Position numbers and translations under genes: made by a program. From Raffaelea ambrosiae (taxonomy: Eukaryota > Ascomycota > Sordariomycetes > Ophiostomatales > Ophiostomataceae): a stretch of 64,000 nucleotides of DNA. Position 1 is the stretch's first letter. Each line of letters starts with the position of its first letter. Positions 1 through 10,947 of this stretch are shown here, one piece after another. The notes beneath the pieces are model-generated. The model was not told where the DNA came from. It worked only from the letters and a program-made list of their open reading frames with translations, and made no database searches. The stretch spans positions 2,485,950-2,549,949 of the forward strand of contig PCDI01000006.1 of the NCBI GenBank assembly GCA_002778195.1. The letters run 5' to 3'.

Positions 1-2
1 CT

Positions 3-281
3 TCGAGCAGCGAACGCGCGTACCCGTCGCTGCCGCTGAGCTCGACCAAGTCGCTGCTCTTCCTCGAGTCCGAGGGCGCCGTGGTCGACTATGCCCGCCA
101 GCGCGGCTGGACCGTCAAGGACGGCCAGATCTACTTCCCCAGCGCGGCCGCCTCGGGTGCGGATGCCGACGAAGACGAGGACGAGAGCGTGCAGGGTGGT
201 CCGGCGGCCGAGAAGGAGATGAGCCAGATGGTGATTGAGAACGTGCTGGGATATGCCCGACAGCTGGAGACGATTGTCTAG
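3..281 (+). CDS. RPN12: 26S proteasome regulatory subunit Rpn12 (3' end only)
   Basis: This is the last 92 codons of a gene that starts before the window; the frame is open from base 3 to a TAG at 279-281. Rpn12 is a lid subunit of the 19S regulatory particle and is needed for lid assembly and degradation of ubiquitinated proteins. The piece carries the typical C-terminal pattern of the CSN8/PSMD8/eIF3K family: AYPSLPLSSTKSLLFLESEG followed by RGWTVKDGQIYFP, which pairs the LLF(L) core of the winged-helix region with the conserved GW-V-DG-IYFP strand. An acidic, low-complexity insert (DADEDEDE) follows, and the protein ends in a helix, MSQMVIENVLGYARQLETIV. Family recognition rests on these motifs recalled from yeast and animal Rpn12; most of the protein lies outside the window. 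Confidence 0.88.
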   Translation, partial: SSSERAYPSLPLSSTKSLLFLESEGAVVDYARQRGWTVKDGQIYFPSAAASGADADEDEDESVQGGPAAEKEMSQMVIENVLGYARQLETIV

Positions 282-1020
282 AATTCCCACAACAGGCGGG
301 AAGATTGGTTCTTGTTTTGTTCTTTTTGTGGATTTTTGGGCGTGTGTATCATTATGAGTTGCCTGACAGCATAGAGTAAAAAGAAAAAAAGAAAACGGAA
401 GCCGGCAAAAAACAGGAAACCACTTAAAAAAACCACAGCTGGAAGCTTGTCACAGTGGGTCATGTTGCCTGTGTGATATTCTTCTTTGACTCCTTTGTTT
501 ATTTGTGACCGTAACCTGCCTGCCTCTCTCTTTTCTCTTCTGGTTTTCATAAACATCCTTTGGCTTCATCATCCAAGACTCGTGACCGCATTCTAATTTT
601 TGTCATTCCCTCTCCATGTTCGGAATTGAAAGAAACGCTTTTTCCCCTCATGTCTACCTCAAGTTTTCTTTCAAATTTTGGCGACAGAAGACCTTTGTAG
701 ACGAATGCAATGCAGGAATGAATGGGTGGCAGCAACAGGTACAGCATCAACGCAAAAGGCACCGAAGAAGCAAAGAATATAACAGAAAAGAGAGAGTGCG
801 TGAACAAAAACAAAAATAGAAGACCGTTATAAGATACTAGTTAGATAAAAAAAAAGTTATGGGCTCTCCCAGGGACCAACACAACCCGGCTTTTCTTTTT
901 CTCTTTACAAACCACCCCTTCCGAAAATGAAAAAAATAAACGTTTATGTTGTGTGTGTGTGTGTGTGTGTGTAGTGTCTTTTTCGCTTTCCTTTTCTCGT
1001 ATGACTTGTCATCCATTGAT
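282..1020. other. 3' intergenic region between convergent Rpn12 and alpha-COP
   Basis: The two flanking genes end towards each other here, so this stretch should hold both 3' UTRs. It is richer in A and T than the genes, with several A runs and T runs that could serve as polyadenylation context, and one GT microsatellite. The short open frames seen here have no recognisable domain. Confidence 0.7.
951..972 (+). repeat. (GT)11 microsatellite
   Basis: An uninterrupted GT dinucleotide run of about 22 bases lies just downstream of the alpha-COP stop codon, in the likely 3' UTR. It is a candidate length-polymorphic marker. Confidence 0.9.
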
Positions 1021-4000
1021 TTACGCAAACAGCTTCAGACCGCTGCCGTGCTTGCCAATCTCGCACACCTCGCAAACCCGGCACACGCTGCCCTTGTACT
1101 TGGTGTGGTACTTGGAACCGTCAAACGCGCACTCCTCGTACGGGGTGCCGCTGTAGATCGGCGTGAAGCTGGCTGCGCACACGTCAAACTCGGCAAACTG
1201 ATCAAACTCAATCTCAACCGCATCGTTGGGATTGCGCTCGCACTGCGCCTTTGTCTTCTTGGCCTGTATAAAAAGAGTCAGCACTTGTTTAAAAAGTCAA
1301 AGAAACACACCAGAAAGGGCAAACCAGAGAGGGTATCGAATTCGAATTTGAGGGCGAGGGATTGTCGGGGCTTACCGTCTCCAAAATACGACCGGCGCCA
1401 CCGTTGGCTAGTATCCGGTTGGCAAAGCTGAGGGCCGAGTTGTAGTTCTTGTTGCGGACGGCCAGGTTCATCGCATTGAGCAGCGCCAGCTGGCGGTGGG
1501 GCACCTCAATCTTGGGAATCGTAAAGTAGGCCGACAGCTCCAAGCTGCGCTGCAGCAGCTTGGGGTCCTTGGCAATGACTTCGTTCGAGCCCAGCTGTCG
1601 CCGGGTGAGCTCAATGGTCATGGCCACGGCGTACTCGCTAGCCGAGGTGATCAGCTTCTTGGCCTCAGCCACCTCCGACTCGGTCGACACGGCGTTGATG
1701 AGGACGGCGTGCAGAATGCCCTTGAACACTTTGAGGCCATCCTCCAGCTTGTTGCCCTTCATGGCATCGTAGCCACGCTGCAGGTCGTTCTCCACCAAAA
1801 ACTCCAGATCCCGCGGGATGATGGGCAGAACCTTTCTCGGGTCGGTCTCCTCCACATTACGCCGCACATAGTTGATGAGAGGCGGCAGGCCAGCCGAGGC
1901 GGGCAGATACGTCTTGGTAGCCTGGTACACCTCCAAGAACCGCGGCTTGAGAGGGGCAAAGTTGACGGCGCCCACCTGGCGGTTCAGCAGCTGCATGGCC
2001 GAGTCGAAAGAGCCACCCGCCACATGGTCCACAGCCAGCGGGGAGTTGCGCGCCCAGTTGTCCGCCTCGCTGGTGCCAACACCGCCCGCTTCCGCGCTGT
2101 CCACGTTGACAAAGTCGCTGTCGGCTTCGGGGACAATGTCGTCGCCCATATCCCAGCCAGCGGCGTCCTCATCGTCATCGACATCGATGAGGTTGCCATT
2201 CTTCTTGTCATCGCCGTCTACGTCCTCACCAAAAGCATCACCGTTGGTAGCGGCAGCCGGCTCGTCTTCGAGCGACAGGCCCTCAACCTGGCCGAGAAGA
2301 GCCTTCTCAAAGAAGGAGACAGATGTGCCCTTTGTGGGCCAGTTGGCCTTGTACGTGGAGACAACAGCCTTGGGGGGAGTGAGGGTATCGCCGAGCGTGT
2401 CTGGCAACGTCAGCTGGTCCTCTGTGACGCCAGTCGCCTCAAGGATCGACTGGCACTCCTCTTCCAGACCATTGGCCTTGGCAGTCATGAATGCGAGCGA
2501 GTCTGCAACAATGGTTAGCAACTGGCCCAGATGCTTTGTAGTGGACAATCGTCGAATAAAAACAACTTACAAAGATCAATCTCCTTGAACATCTGTATCC
2601 GGTCCTCGATCTCGCCGAGATACAGACCATTCTGGAAACGCGCAGTGAAGTCACCACGGTGCTCCGCAATCTTGGCCATGCGGGTCAGCTTGGCTTGGTC
2701 GCCGGTAGCCAGGTACAGGAAAGAGAGCTTGTCGAACTGCTTGAGTTTCTGGTAGCACATCTCCACCACCTGGTGGTTGCCGTGTGCCAGTGCTTCCGCG
2801 CTCAGTCTCGACCACAGCTTGGGCTTGTCCAGCGTCTTGGCCATCTCCACGGCAACCTCAAGGTTGCCGCACTCGATTGCCAGCTCGAAACGGGTGGTGG
2901 GATCTTGGACAAACTGCAGAGCAATCTCGGGATATCCCTTCTTCTGCAGGTAGGAGATGATAGACTGGCCAACAAGAGACGAGTTCTGGATGATGTGCAG
3001 CATCTCCTCGTAGTTCCGCTTCACCAGCGCCAGCTTGAAACGGTACTCGGTGGGGTCGATGTTCAGAATCTTGGGCTTCGCGGAGCGGTCGAGGCAGTAC
3101 ACATTGCGGCCCTTGACGCGGACAAGATAGACGGTCTGGTCAAGTGTGCGAACAATGCCGTTGTCGCCGTTCAGGAGCGTGTACTTGATGTGGTTGAGGG
3201 TGGAGTAGAGGAGGACGCCAGCATCGTCCCAGGTAGCGCTCTTTATGCGGATAGTCTCGTGGAGGGTGCTGACTTGCTCCAGGGTCTTGGTGACAATGGT
3301 CACGTTATGCTTGCTGAGGAGCGCGGCATACAGGCCGTCGTTAGACCACGCAACATACTTGACGCCATTCACGCTGAGGCTGGCATTGCTCTTCTTATGC
3401 TGGATGTCGTAGAGATGGACGGCAGAGGGAGTGATGATGAGAAGGTTGCCCGGGCCGCCAAAGTAGATGTCGGTGGTGCCAACTGGCGGCTTGAAAGACC
3501 TTGTCACATTGTTTTGGAGATCCTTGATGTCAATGGTCTGCGACGCCGTGTTCAGGACAGCAAACCGGTTGCGGGCCACAAAGATGGCCGAGTTGCCAGA
3601 GCCGCGCTTCAGCTCGGTCGGCTCAATGGCGCCCGATCCATCGCGGGGAAGGTTGATGAGGTCGTACGAGCCGCCGTCGGACGCCGAGGTCACGAGAATC
3701 GACCGCTCGGCCGGGTTGTAGGAAAGTGTGCGAGGCGGCACCCAGGCGGGGCCGACCTTCTTGAGAGACAGGAGCGTCGGCGACTCGATGTTCTTCTGGA
3801 AGTCGTAGGAGCGGACCTGCTTCTCCTTGTTGATGTAGAAGAGGGTGTTCTGGTACACAGACGAGGCCGGGCGCTCGCGCTCCAGCTTGAACACCATGAC
3901 GCCGTTATCGTGGCCGGCAGCAAAGAGGTTGATCTCAGGATGGGCAGCAAGCACCCAGAACCGGTCGTTTTCCCGCTTGAACGTCTGCACAGCTGTCCTC

Positions 4001-5125
4001 TTGTTAAGATCCCACACGCGGATCGTCTTGTCCTCGCCAACAGACAGGATCAGGTCCTGGTGCGGGTGGAATAGACAGCCGAGGGCGTTCAGGAAATGTC
4101 CACGGCACGTGTCGACCTCCCAGGCCTTCGTATCGCTCATGCGCCACAGCTTGACGAGACGGTCGTCGCCGGCGGACACGATGAGCGGCATGGTAGGGTG
4201 GAAGGCGACCCAGTTGACGCCGCGGTCGTGGCCCTCGAGAACAAACTTGACCACCGCATCCGTGTTGCCAAACATGTCGGCCTGGTTCTGATTGGCCCTA
4301 GCCATCTGGTCCTCAAAGGACATCGAAGTCGGGGCGGAGTGCTTCTTGCGGAGGCCGGAGATGTCCCAAACGCGGACAGACTGGTCGAGAGACGCGGACA
4401 CGACGAGGTCCTCCTTGGGGTGGAACTGGGCGCACATCACGTAGTGGTTGTGGCCGGTCATTGTGCAGACTGGAGGGGGGGGAAAAAGGAGCACGTCAGC
4501 GCAGGATCTTATATCAGGTGTCCAGGAGGCCTAGAAAGCTGTTCCATACTCAAAGACCGGTTCTGCCAGTTCCATATTCTGATGGTCTGGTCGTCGGAGC
4601 TCGACACGATCCACGGAAGCTCGTCGTGGAAGAAGACAGTCCGCACATAGTCGAGATGGCCGTTCAGGGTGAACAGACACCGTCTCGTCTGGTAGGACCA
4701 CACCTTGATCTTGTAGTCGTCACCACCCGACGCAAAGAGGGGCTGGGTCTTGTGGAAGGCAACAGCACGGACGGGGCCATCGTGCTCTTCAAAGCGGTCA
4801 ATCAGGGTGCCCATGCGGTAGTCCCACAGCTGGATAGTGGACGAGTGAAGCGACACGAGGATCCATGGTCTGGCATCGGGTTGGCGAAAAGTCAGCAACA
4901 GGTTCGCGATGCTTTTCAAGGGAGGGGAAAAAAGGGGGGGGGGGGCTCACCTCTTCGGATGGAAAGCGAGACCCTTTGCGCGAGACGACTTGGACTCGAA
5001 CTGCAGATCAATGGTTAGCCAGCTGCCGCACATCGATGGCCTGTCGGAGGTCCAATGGGCCGGAAGTGGTGGTGGTGATGGGGCGTGGTGCTTACCTTGG
5101 TGAGCATGGTAGAGGGGGTCGACAT
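1021..5125 (-). CDS. COP1: Coatomer subunit alpha (alpha-COP)
   Basis: This is the largest coatomer subunit. It forms the COPI coat on Golgi-to-ER vesicles and its WD40 propeller binds KKxx/KxKxx retrieval signals. Six exons fit phase and consensus: 5125-5096, 5000-4951, 4869-4550, 4469-2571, 2502-1376 and 1263-1021, giving 1222 residues, the usual size. The N-terminus reads MSTPSTMLTKFESKSSRAKG, where MLTKFE is the family start; the upstream ATG at 5125 is chosen because it is in frame in the same exon, and the second Met at residue 7 is an alternative. WD40 units cover about residues 10-310 (HDGPVRAVAFH, GGDDYKIKVW, SSSDDQTIRIWNW, TGHNHYVMCAQFHP, SASLDQSVRVWDISGLRKK). The coatomer WD-associated region and the COPI C-terminal domain follow, ending GLKLFA. 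The exon 4/5 join gives FKEIDLYSLAFMTAKANGLEEE, matching the family. Intron 2 carries a 12-base homopolymer (4934-4945). Confidence 0.95.
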
Positions 5126-6008
5126 CTTGACCGCCGCAGTTTTGCGCACTGGATAGCGACAACAACGTGGAGAGGATAGAAAAGGAGAGGCTCAGCAATT
5201 GGAGTTCGACAGCAGTGCCGCGAATGTTGCCAGAGCCCCGGTAGAGAATCGAGCCTGGTGCAGGCGGTGTGATGGGGGGAATTGTTGTCGGGAGAGCCAA
5301 CGCCAAAACGTTCGAGGCCACCTTTTCTTGGGCTTGTAAATCCAGCTGGCGTTGAAGCAAGCGTGTCCCGGACCCCAAAATGTGGGATGGTTGACGCCTG
5401 AGGCAGCTCCGCTAGATGGTTGATCCGCTCCGGATGGGTCGCTTTGCTCTCAGAAGCCAATCACTGCGCACTCTGCCTTGGGGCTCTAGGGGCGGGACGC
5501 GACTCCTGGGCTTTAAAATAGGGGTGCTGGGCAAGAAAACGGTGGCCTCTTTGGACGCCTCCACAGGACCATTACAGTGGGGACTGGGCATTACAGGCGT
5601 CTTCACATGTTTTGCTCAGCTGGCAGCTGCCCCAGTACACGGACATTGTCTCAATTCCATTGATTCTTTTGTCGCTACAAATTAATATTACTTGTTCACT
5701 CTTGCGTGTCCTCTGCCACGTGATGTCCCATCACGTGTGCATAACCTATACTGCCTCACGCAGTTCTGACAGCTTTTCTCTCGTCCTTTCTTCTCTCTAT
5801 GTCTCTTCATCTTCTTTTTCGGCCTCCTGCTTCGTGGGGTCCATCCTTTACCACCGTGAAGGCCAACCTGCTTTTTTTCTTGACATACCAACAGACGGGT
5901 GAATAGATGTTTGATTCTTCAGTACATCAACAGACTAGTGGAAAGATGATATTGAATTCTTCCAACGACTTATATACACTGGTAGGTAACGAGCTCGGCA
6001 CTACCTTT
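5126..6008. other. Alpha-COP promoter region and nitrilase 3' flank
   Basis: Both flanking genes read leftwards, so this 0.9 kb holds the alpha-COP promoter and 5' UTR and the nitrilase 3' UTR. It contains a perfect inverted-repeat pair of CACGTG boxes (5717-5737) and a pyrimidine-rich stretch (about 5765-5845). No convincing gene is visible. Confidence 0.65.
5717..5737. promoter_or_regulatory. Paired CACGTG (E-box) inverted repeat
   Basis: CACGTGAT, five spacer bases (GTCCC), then ATCACGTG: an exact 8-bp inverted repeat with a CACGTG core in each arm. It lies about 0.6 kb upstream of the alpha-COP start codon. CACGTG cores are bound by bHLH and bHLH-Zip proteins (Cbf1/CPF1-type in fungi). 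The structure is seen directly; use as a regulatory site is inferred. Confidence 0.5.
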
Positions 6009-7112
6009 TCACAGGTCGTTGGCAAAGAAAACCGGCTTCGCAGGATGACGGTTGACTCTCAGGCTCAGCTGGTCGGGACGCGAGTAATGGCCCACAATGT
6101 CCAGGTTCTGCTTGGCCTTGAACTTCTCGTCCAGGTCAATCACCGCATACAGGATACCCTCCTCGTCCGGAGCTAAGGCTTCCACAAGCTCTTCGCCGAA
6201 CGGCGAGAATATCATGCTGAAGCCTCCGCCAGACTTGACGGTGTACTCGTAGCCCTCGACGTTGGCCTTTTTGTGGCTTGCTTCGGTCATGATCTGGCTG
6301 GCCAGAAGCACAAAGCAGGCGCCCTCCATGGACACAACATGCGAGAAGGCCTTGCAGCAATTGGGCGTAATGTGAGCCGGCCACTCAGGGGTGTGCTTGG
6401 GGAAGATGGATGGCCAGCTCGAGACGTGGATGTCCACATCATTCGAGTACTCGTAGTAGCGCAGCAGGGTCTGCGTGTGCTCCCAGCAGTTGAGGCCCGC
6501 AATGTTGCCAAAGGTCGAGGGGTAGACATTGTCCAGGGACTCTCCCTGGCCATCGCCGTAGATGGCACGCTCCACATGGGTAGGCTTGATCTTGCGGCGG
6601 TGGAGGACGATGGTGCCCGTCTCATCGATGAAGGACTTGGGGGAAGGTGCTGTCAGTATCGGACACCAAAAAGAAGAGCAAGTATCCCCCATGTTCAAGA
6701 TTACCTGAGCAATGTACAGGGTGCCCCGGTAGCGCTCACTGTAGCCGAGAACAACAAAAGCGCCGGCCTCACGAACGGCAGCGCAGATCTGGTTCATCTC
6801 CTTGGACTCGCGCTCCATCGAGTTGTGGAAGTATTCATTCATGTGGACCGCATTCTCCGTCGGCGAATTTGCCCAGATGGCCCTGCTTGGTATGAGTGGC
6901 CTGATCATTATTATTTCTCTGCAAAGTGTTCGGCACGAGCGAGAGACTTACCAGGGATATCCGGGGATGAACACTTCAGGGAAACCAATAACATTGGCGC
7001 CGTTTCCAGAGGCTTCCTCAATGAGTGAGATCACCTTCGCCACACCTCCCTGCAAGTCATTCCACACAGGCTCGGCCTGGATGGCTGCGACCTTGAGTAT
7101 CTTGGAAGGCAT
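6009..7112 (-). CDS. Nitrilase (carbon-nitrogen hydrolase, fungal aliphatic/arylacetonitrilase type)
   Basis: Nitrilases hydrolyse R-CN to a carboxylic acid and ammonia, as cytosolic helical oligomers. Three exons fit: 7112-6952, 6882-6705 and 6635-6009, giving 321 residues, slightly short for the family. The catalytic triad is complete: Glu46 in GFPEVFIPGYPW, Lys128 in LHRRKIKPTHVER and Cys163 in GLNCWEH. The segment after GYPW (AIWANSPTENAVHMNEYF) differs from cyanide hydratases, which have YWMWK there, so a nitrilase is favoured over cyanide hydratase; the substrate is unknown. The exon 2/3 join gives [21 protein letters not shown], in register with known nitrilases; it uses an AAG acceptor, and that 69-nt intron is a multiple of three with no stop. 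A Zn2Cys6 regulator lies 1.3 kb upstream on the same strand. Confidence 0.9.
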
Positions 7113-7514
7113 GTTTGGTTGTGGTTGTGAATCCTCCTTGGGTCTGAGAGCGTACGTGGAACGGTAAAACATCAAGGTCAGGTGTAACTGGCAGATGTTG
7201 TTGATGACTATGAGGAGAGAAAAATCTGAAGGTCTGGGTCGAGGGGAGCCGTGTAATTTAATTACGTCCCATCGCAACAATGGTCTGTTCTCTCGCAATG
7301 CCAATCTTGATCACATTTTGGGTGCATTATTGTTGTGAACTAGTTATCTGATAACTATTTGCCAGCGCCTATGGTATCGTGTTGACTTATCCGGGTTCCA
7401 GTTAACCGAATCACTCTGGCTACATTTGTTGGTATTCAATCCATATAATTTGTTTGAGCAGTGTACAATGCCAACTTGGGGCAAAGCGGCAGTCTGATTC
7501 GTGTGTGTTGCTAT

Positions 7515-7533
7515 CCGGGATTTAATTTCCCGG
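7515..7533. repeat. Palindromic CCGGGA-N7-TCCCGG element, copy 1
   Basis: Exact 6-bp inverted arms CCGGGA and TCCCGG surround a 7-base AT-only loop. The flanks (ATCCGGG...TTCCCGGC) are shared with a second copy 80 bp downstream, and related forms occur at 11734-11753 and 11793-11811. Confidence 0.6.
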
Positions 7534-7594
7534 CGAGGCTTCATAATGCAGAGAAGGCATCCGCAATCGCATCCGCATCACACGATTGTACAAT

Positions 7595-7613
7595 CCGGGT
7601 ACTAAGTTCCCGG
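7595..7613. repeat. Palindromic CCGGG-N9-CCCGG element, copy 2
   Basis: Five-bp arms CCGGG and CCCGG with the loop TACTAAGTT. It shares the outline ATCCGGG...AA.TTCCCGGC with copy 1 at 7515-7533, so the two are probably related rather than independent palindromes. Confidence 0.55.
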
Positions 7614-8440
7614 CAACTACTAGTTTCATTTTTCTACGCCTTTTTGTATAAAACATCGAATTGAACCAATAGCAATACTTTTAATGTCACCGCCATACTT
7701 TATAGAGATTTTGTCTCGACCTTCCCATATTCGTAGATGTCTATGTCACCGTGCTTCTGTAGATGCACACGCAAAAGACATGGCCCTTGAAGATAGGTCG
7801 GCGCTCTGGAGGAGATCCACGGCCTCTTCAATGACACTGTCGCCGTTCAGCTTACTCATCTAAGCGAGGAGGAAAAGAAAGCCTTCGAAGAGCGTATACT
7901 ACAGCAGAATGGATCCGGTGTGATCGTGGGGTGTAATCTGTCCACGGAAAACCAAGAGACACCAGTGGAAAAAGAAGTCAAACCTAAAGTCGTGTGAAAG
8001 CATGTAGCCACTTAAAATCAAACAGGCCCCACAACCAAAGAGGGCTAGTTTCTTAAATCAAACTAAGACGCAATGGGAGTTTTCCAGCATCAGTCTGAAA
8101 AAGGGCCGTGGGACACACCATTCCCGCGATCGGCAACTGAATCGGTACATTCATACAGGAGGTTCAACACGGAATGTACAAGGACGTGATTATATCGGAA
8201 GAAAAAGGTAGTAATCAAGGTGCATTCGTTAGAGAGTTGGCTGTCAAAAGAAACAAGTACGAAAATGAGAAAGTGAGGGCTACCAGAAAACCAAGGGTGT
8301 TGATGTTTGAGTTCAGATAAGCACTAGCTGAAACAAAGTTGTGACAATCTCGAGAGTTGCTGGAGAGAAAATTACAAGATTAAGTAGAATATGTTGTGTG
8401 CGCGAATGCATATACACAACTAGCAAATCTGGTGGTGGCC

Positions 8441-10947
8441 TCACAATTCATCAAGAATATTGAATGGCAGGTTCACAAGGCCCTGGTCGTACGTCCACGC
8501 ATCAAGGAGATCACCCAAGACATCCGAACTCTGCCCTTCCTCCACTCCCGTATTGTTTTGAGTCGCTGGCCATTGGCTGATCAGCAAGCACCCACGCTCG
8601 TATCGCTCAAAATTCAGCCAGTGCTCTTCCGAGATCTCATCTCGGAGGCCATATGCCCAGATGTCAATGTTCCACTGCGTGGCTAACGACTGGATGGCAC
8701 GGATAGAGCGGCTGGCCCAGTCCCAGTTGGAATTCATCTCATAGAGAGAACGGATGCAGATGGAGAGGCAGCGCATGGCTTCGCTACGTCCAGCAGAGCC
8801 TTCAGACTTGACATGCAGAAGAAGGACGATCGATGCAGTAAAGACGGGATGGACAGCCGAGATTGGAATGTAACGCTGTGAGCCGTCAGTACATTTGAAT
8901 TGTGATTGGCTGATAAGAGGGGCTTTTTCTTTTTCTTTTTCTTTTTCTTTTTCTTCATGTTTTCCTTTTTTTTTCTTAGATCTCACATGTGTATAATTGT
9001 TCTTGTAAATTTGCAGAATTCTGCTGACTTTGATTGCTGAGTCGCGGCAAGATCGCGAGTGAATGTCTCGACCTTGTGGGTCATAATCAATGGAATGCTT
9101 TCCTGGGTAGAGAAGTTTGAAGAACGGACGATGAAGAAGAAGAATGGACTGGTGATATTGCAGACTTGGTTGGTTACACGAGAATTAGAAGTTTGTGCAA
9201 GAAGCTTTCACAGGCTTTCACCTAGTGAACAGTACGATAATCAGAGAGGTAACATACTGAAGCTGGTAGACGTATGGTGGCGCCGGTTGCAGACTGGAGT
9301 TGGAGATTTTCAAAGTTTTGGGCAATCTGTTGAAGAGCCTGGCTGCCCGCAAATGAGACTGCATGACGCGGTCTTCTCTCTCCTTCTCAGTCCACGACGA
9401 GCGCTGGGCATACCTGCAAGTAACATGTTAATGGATGCTTAGAAGACGGTCCTTGTGGTTTTGAAACCAACTTAAGCTTCTTGGGGGTCTTCTTACAGCT
9501 CATCAATGACCTCGGAAGTAGCAAGAAGCAGGTCACAGAAGTAGAGAACGTTTTCTATGATATGCGACGTCGGAAAGGGATTGGATACTCGTTCTTGGAA
9601 CTCGGAGAGATTGGAAACCCGCCGAAATCGAGGTTTCATCTTGGTGGTTGTGATATTGTACTCCCGGATGCTAGCTGGCCGTCCCATCCCCAAGCAATAG
9701 AGTCTTGCATGTGGGTCAGATGGCTAGTTTACGAGACAGTAGCCGGGCTAGGGAACTTACTTGTCTAGAACGTAGATTCCCCAGAAGGTAATGTTGCGAT
9801 CTTCAATGTCGTCTTCCGTCAACAACCCCTTGGCCACGTAGGACGAGCAATCAGAATGGAGACCGAGATTCATGACCATACGTGATGCCATGCCAATATA
9901 CATGAAGCCAAGTCCCTCATTATCGACAGCCGCCCAGAAAAGACCAAGCAGAGCTGTGGCCTGCGCCGTCGTGGTTGTTGGGGCATCATACTCGTAGTGG
10001 AGCATCATTTTGGCCTGCGTGGCAAATGCCTCGCCTGCCGTATTGGGGTCTCCCGGATCACCTCGCAGCTCCAGCCTCGGAGAATAGCGAGACGAGAGTG
10101 CAAGAATGGCATTCAGTAGCAGAGGTGTACAGTAGCGGCCAGTCTTCTCCACGTAGAGGTCACGGACAAACGACTCTCTCGGGACAAGATACTGCCATGT
10201 ATTCTGCCATTTCCAGAAGATCTCCAGTAGATGGTCGCGTAATTCGTCCGACGGCTCAAAGTATTCAGGTTTGGCACGGGCGACAGCTATGCCGCGATTT
10301 TTGGCGTCCACAGAGGATGGGATTTTCATGGAGTGGTTCTGAACAACAGTGAAGTTGCTGGATGCACCATAGAAGCGAAGTTCACCGGCCTCACCCAAGG
10401 TAAAGCAACCGAGTGCATCAGTCAGCTCGTCCATATCATCACCGTCGATCTCCTCAGGATCCGATGGAGAAACCACGTCGGAGACAGAAGTTTCAGATAA
10501 AACTGCCGTTTCAAGCTCACAACAGTGACCCTCGTGAGCACAGCTCGCTCCGCCAGACTTTGCTTGGTCGGCGAGCTTCTGTTCCAGGGTGACAACACGC
10601 GCTTCGAGCGCCTGAATGTACGCGTTGCTTGGGCGCCTAGGTTTCCACGTGAGCCTTCGTTTTCACAGACTGTCGTATATGAGTTGTACACACTTTCGAT
10701 TGCTTTCCTCTTGCGTGTACTCGCAACTTTGTGCGCGGTAGCTACATGCGCTGCATTGAGGCTGCCGTCCATCGCACTACACAATAAAGTGAGAAGTCAG
10801 ACTACAGCATTTCGCAAGGCAAGATCTTTTCCTGGGGAGATGTTAGTGTCCATTGGGTACCTTTGTTCTTTTAGCTCGACAGCCATTACAGGCCACGGAA
10901 ATTCGCTTTCTGGTGTTGATGGGCTGGACCTGGTTAGTTGTTGCCAT
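8441..10947 (-). CDS. Zn(II)2Cys6 fungal transcription factor with Fungal_trans domain
   Basis: A nuclear regulator of a fungus-specific class; targets unknown. Seven exons were assembled by phase: 10947-10861, 10776-10694, 10636-9761, 9703-9497, 9413-9258, 9164-8987 and 8875-8441, giving 673 residues. The binuclear zinc cluster spans exons 1 and 2 with all six cysteines (20, 23, 30, 37, 40, 47; spacing 2-6-6-2-6). A linker and dimerisation coiled coil follow (RPSNAYIQALEARVVTLEQKL). The middle homology region has family landmarks: LLNAILALSSRYS, LGLFWAAVDNEGLGFMYIGM, ITFWGIYVLDKLYCLGMGRP, YQLHLQYHQSILLLHRPFFK and YIPISAVHPVFTASIVLLLH. The class of NirA/Nit-4-like regulators shares this layout, but the assignment is only suggestive. 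Introns 3 and 5 use AAG acceptors. Intron 6 (8986-8876, 111 nt) keeps the frame open. The nitrilase lies next downstream on the same strand and could be a target. Confidence 0.87.

Larger units (their letters stand above)
7113..8440. other. Gene-sparse region between nitrilase and Zn2Cys6 regulator
   Basis: This 1.3 kb holds the nitrilase promoter and the 3' flank of the regulator. It is less GC-rich than the genes. Two CCGGG...CCCGG palindromic elements lie at 7515-7533 and 7595-7613. An open stretch on the + strand (about 7795-7997) reads like protein (LSEEEKKAFEERILQQNGSG) but has no start, no recognised family and no plausible upstream exon, so it is not called as a gene. Confidence 0.5.
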
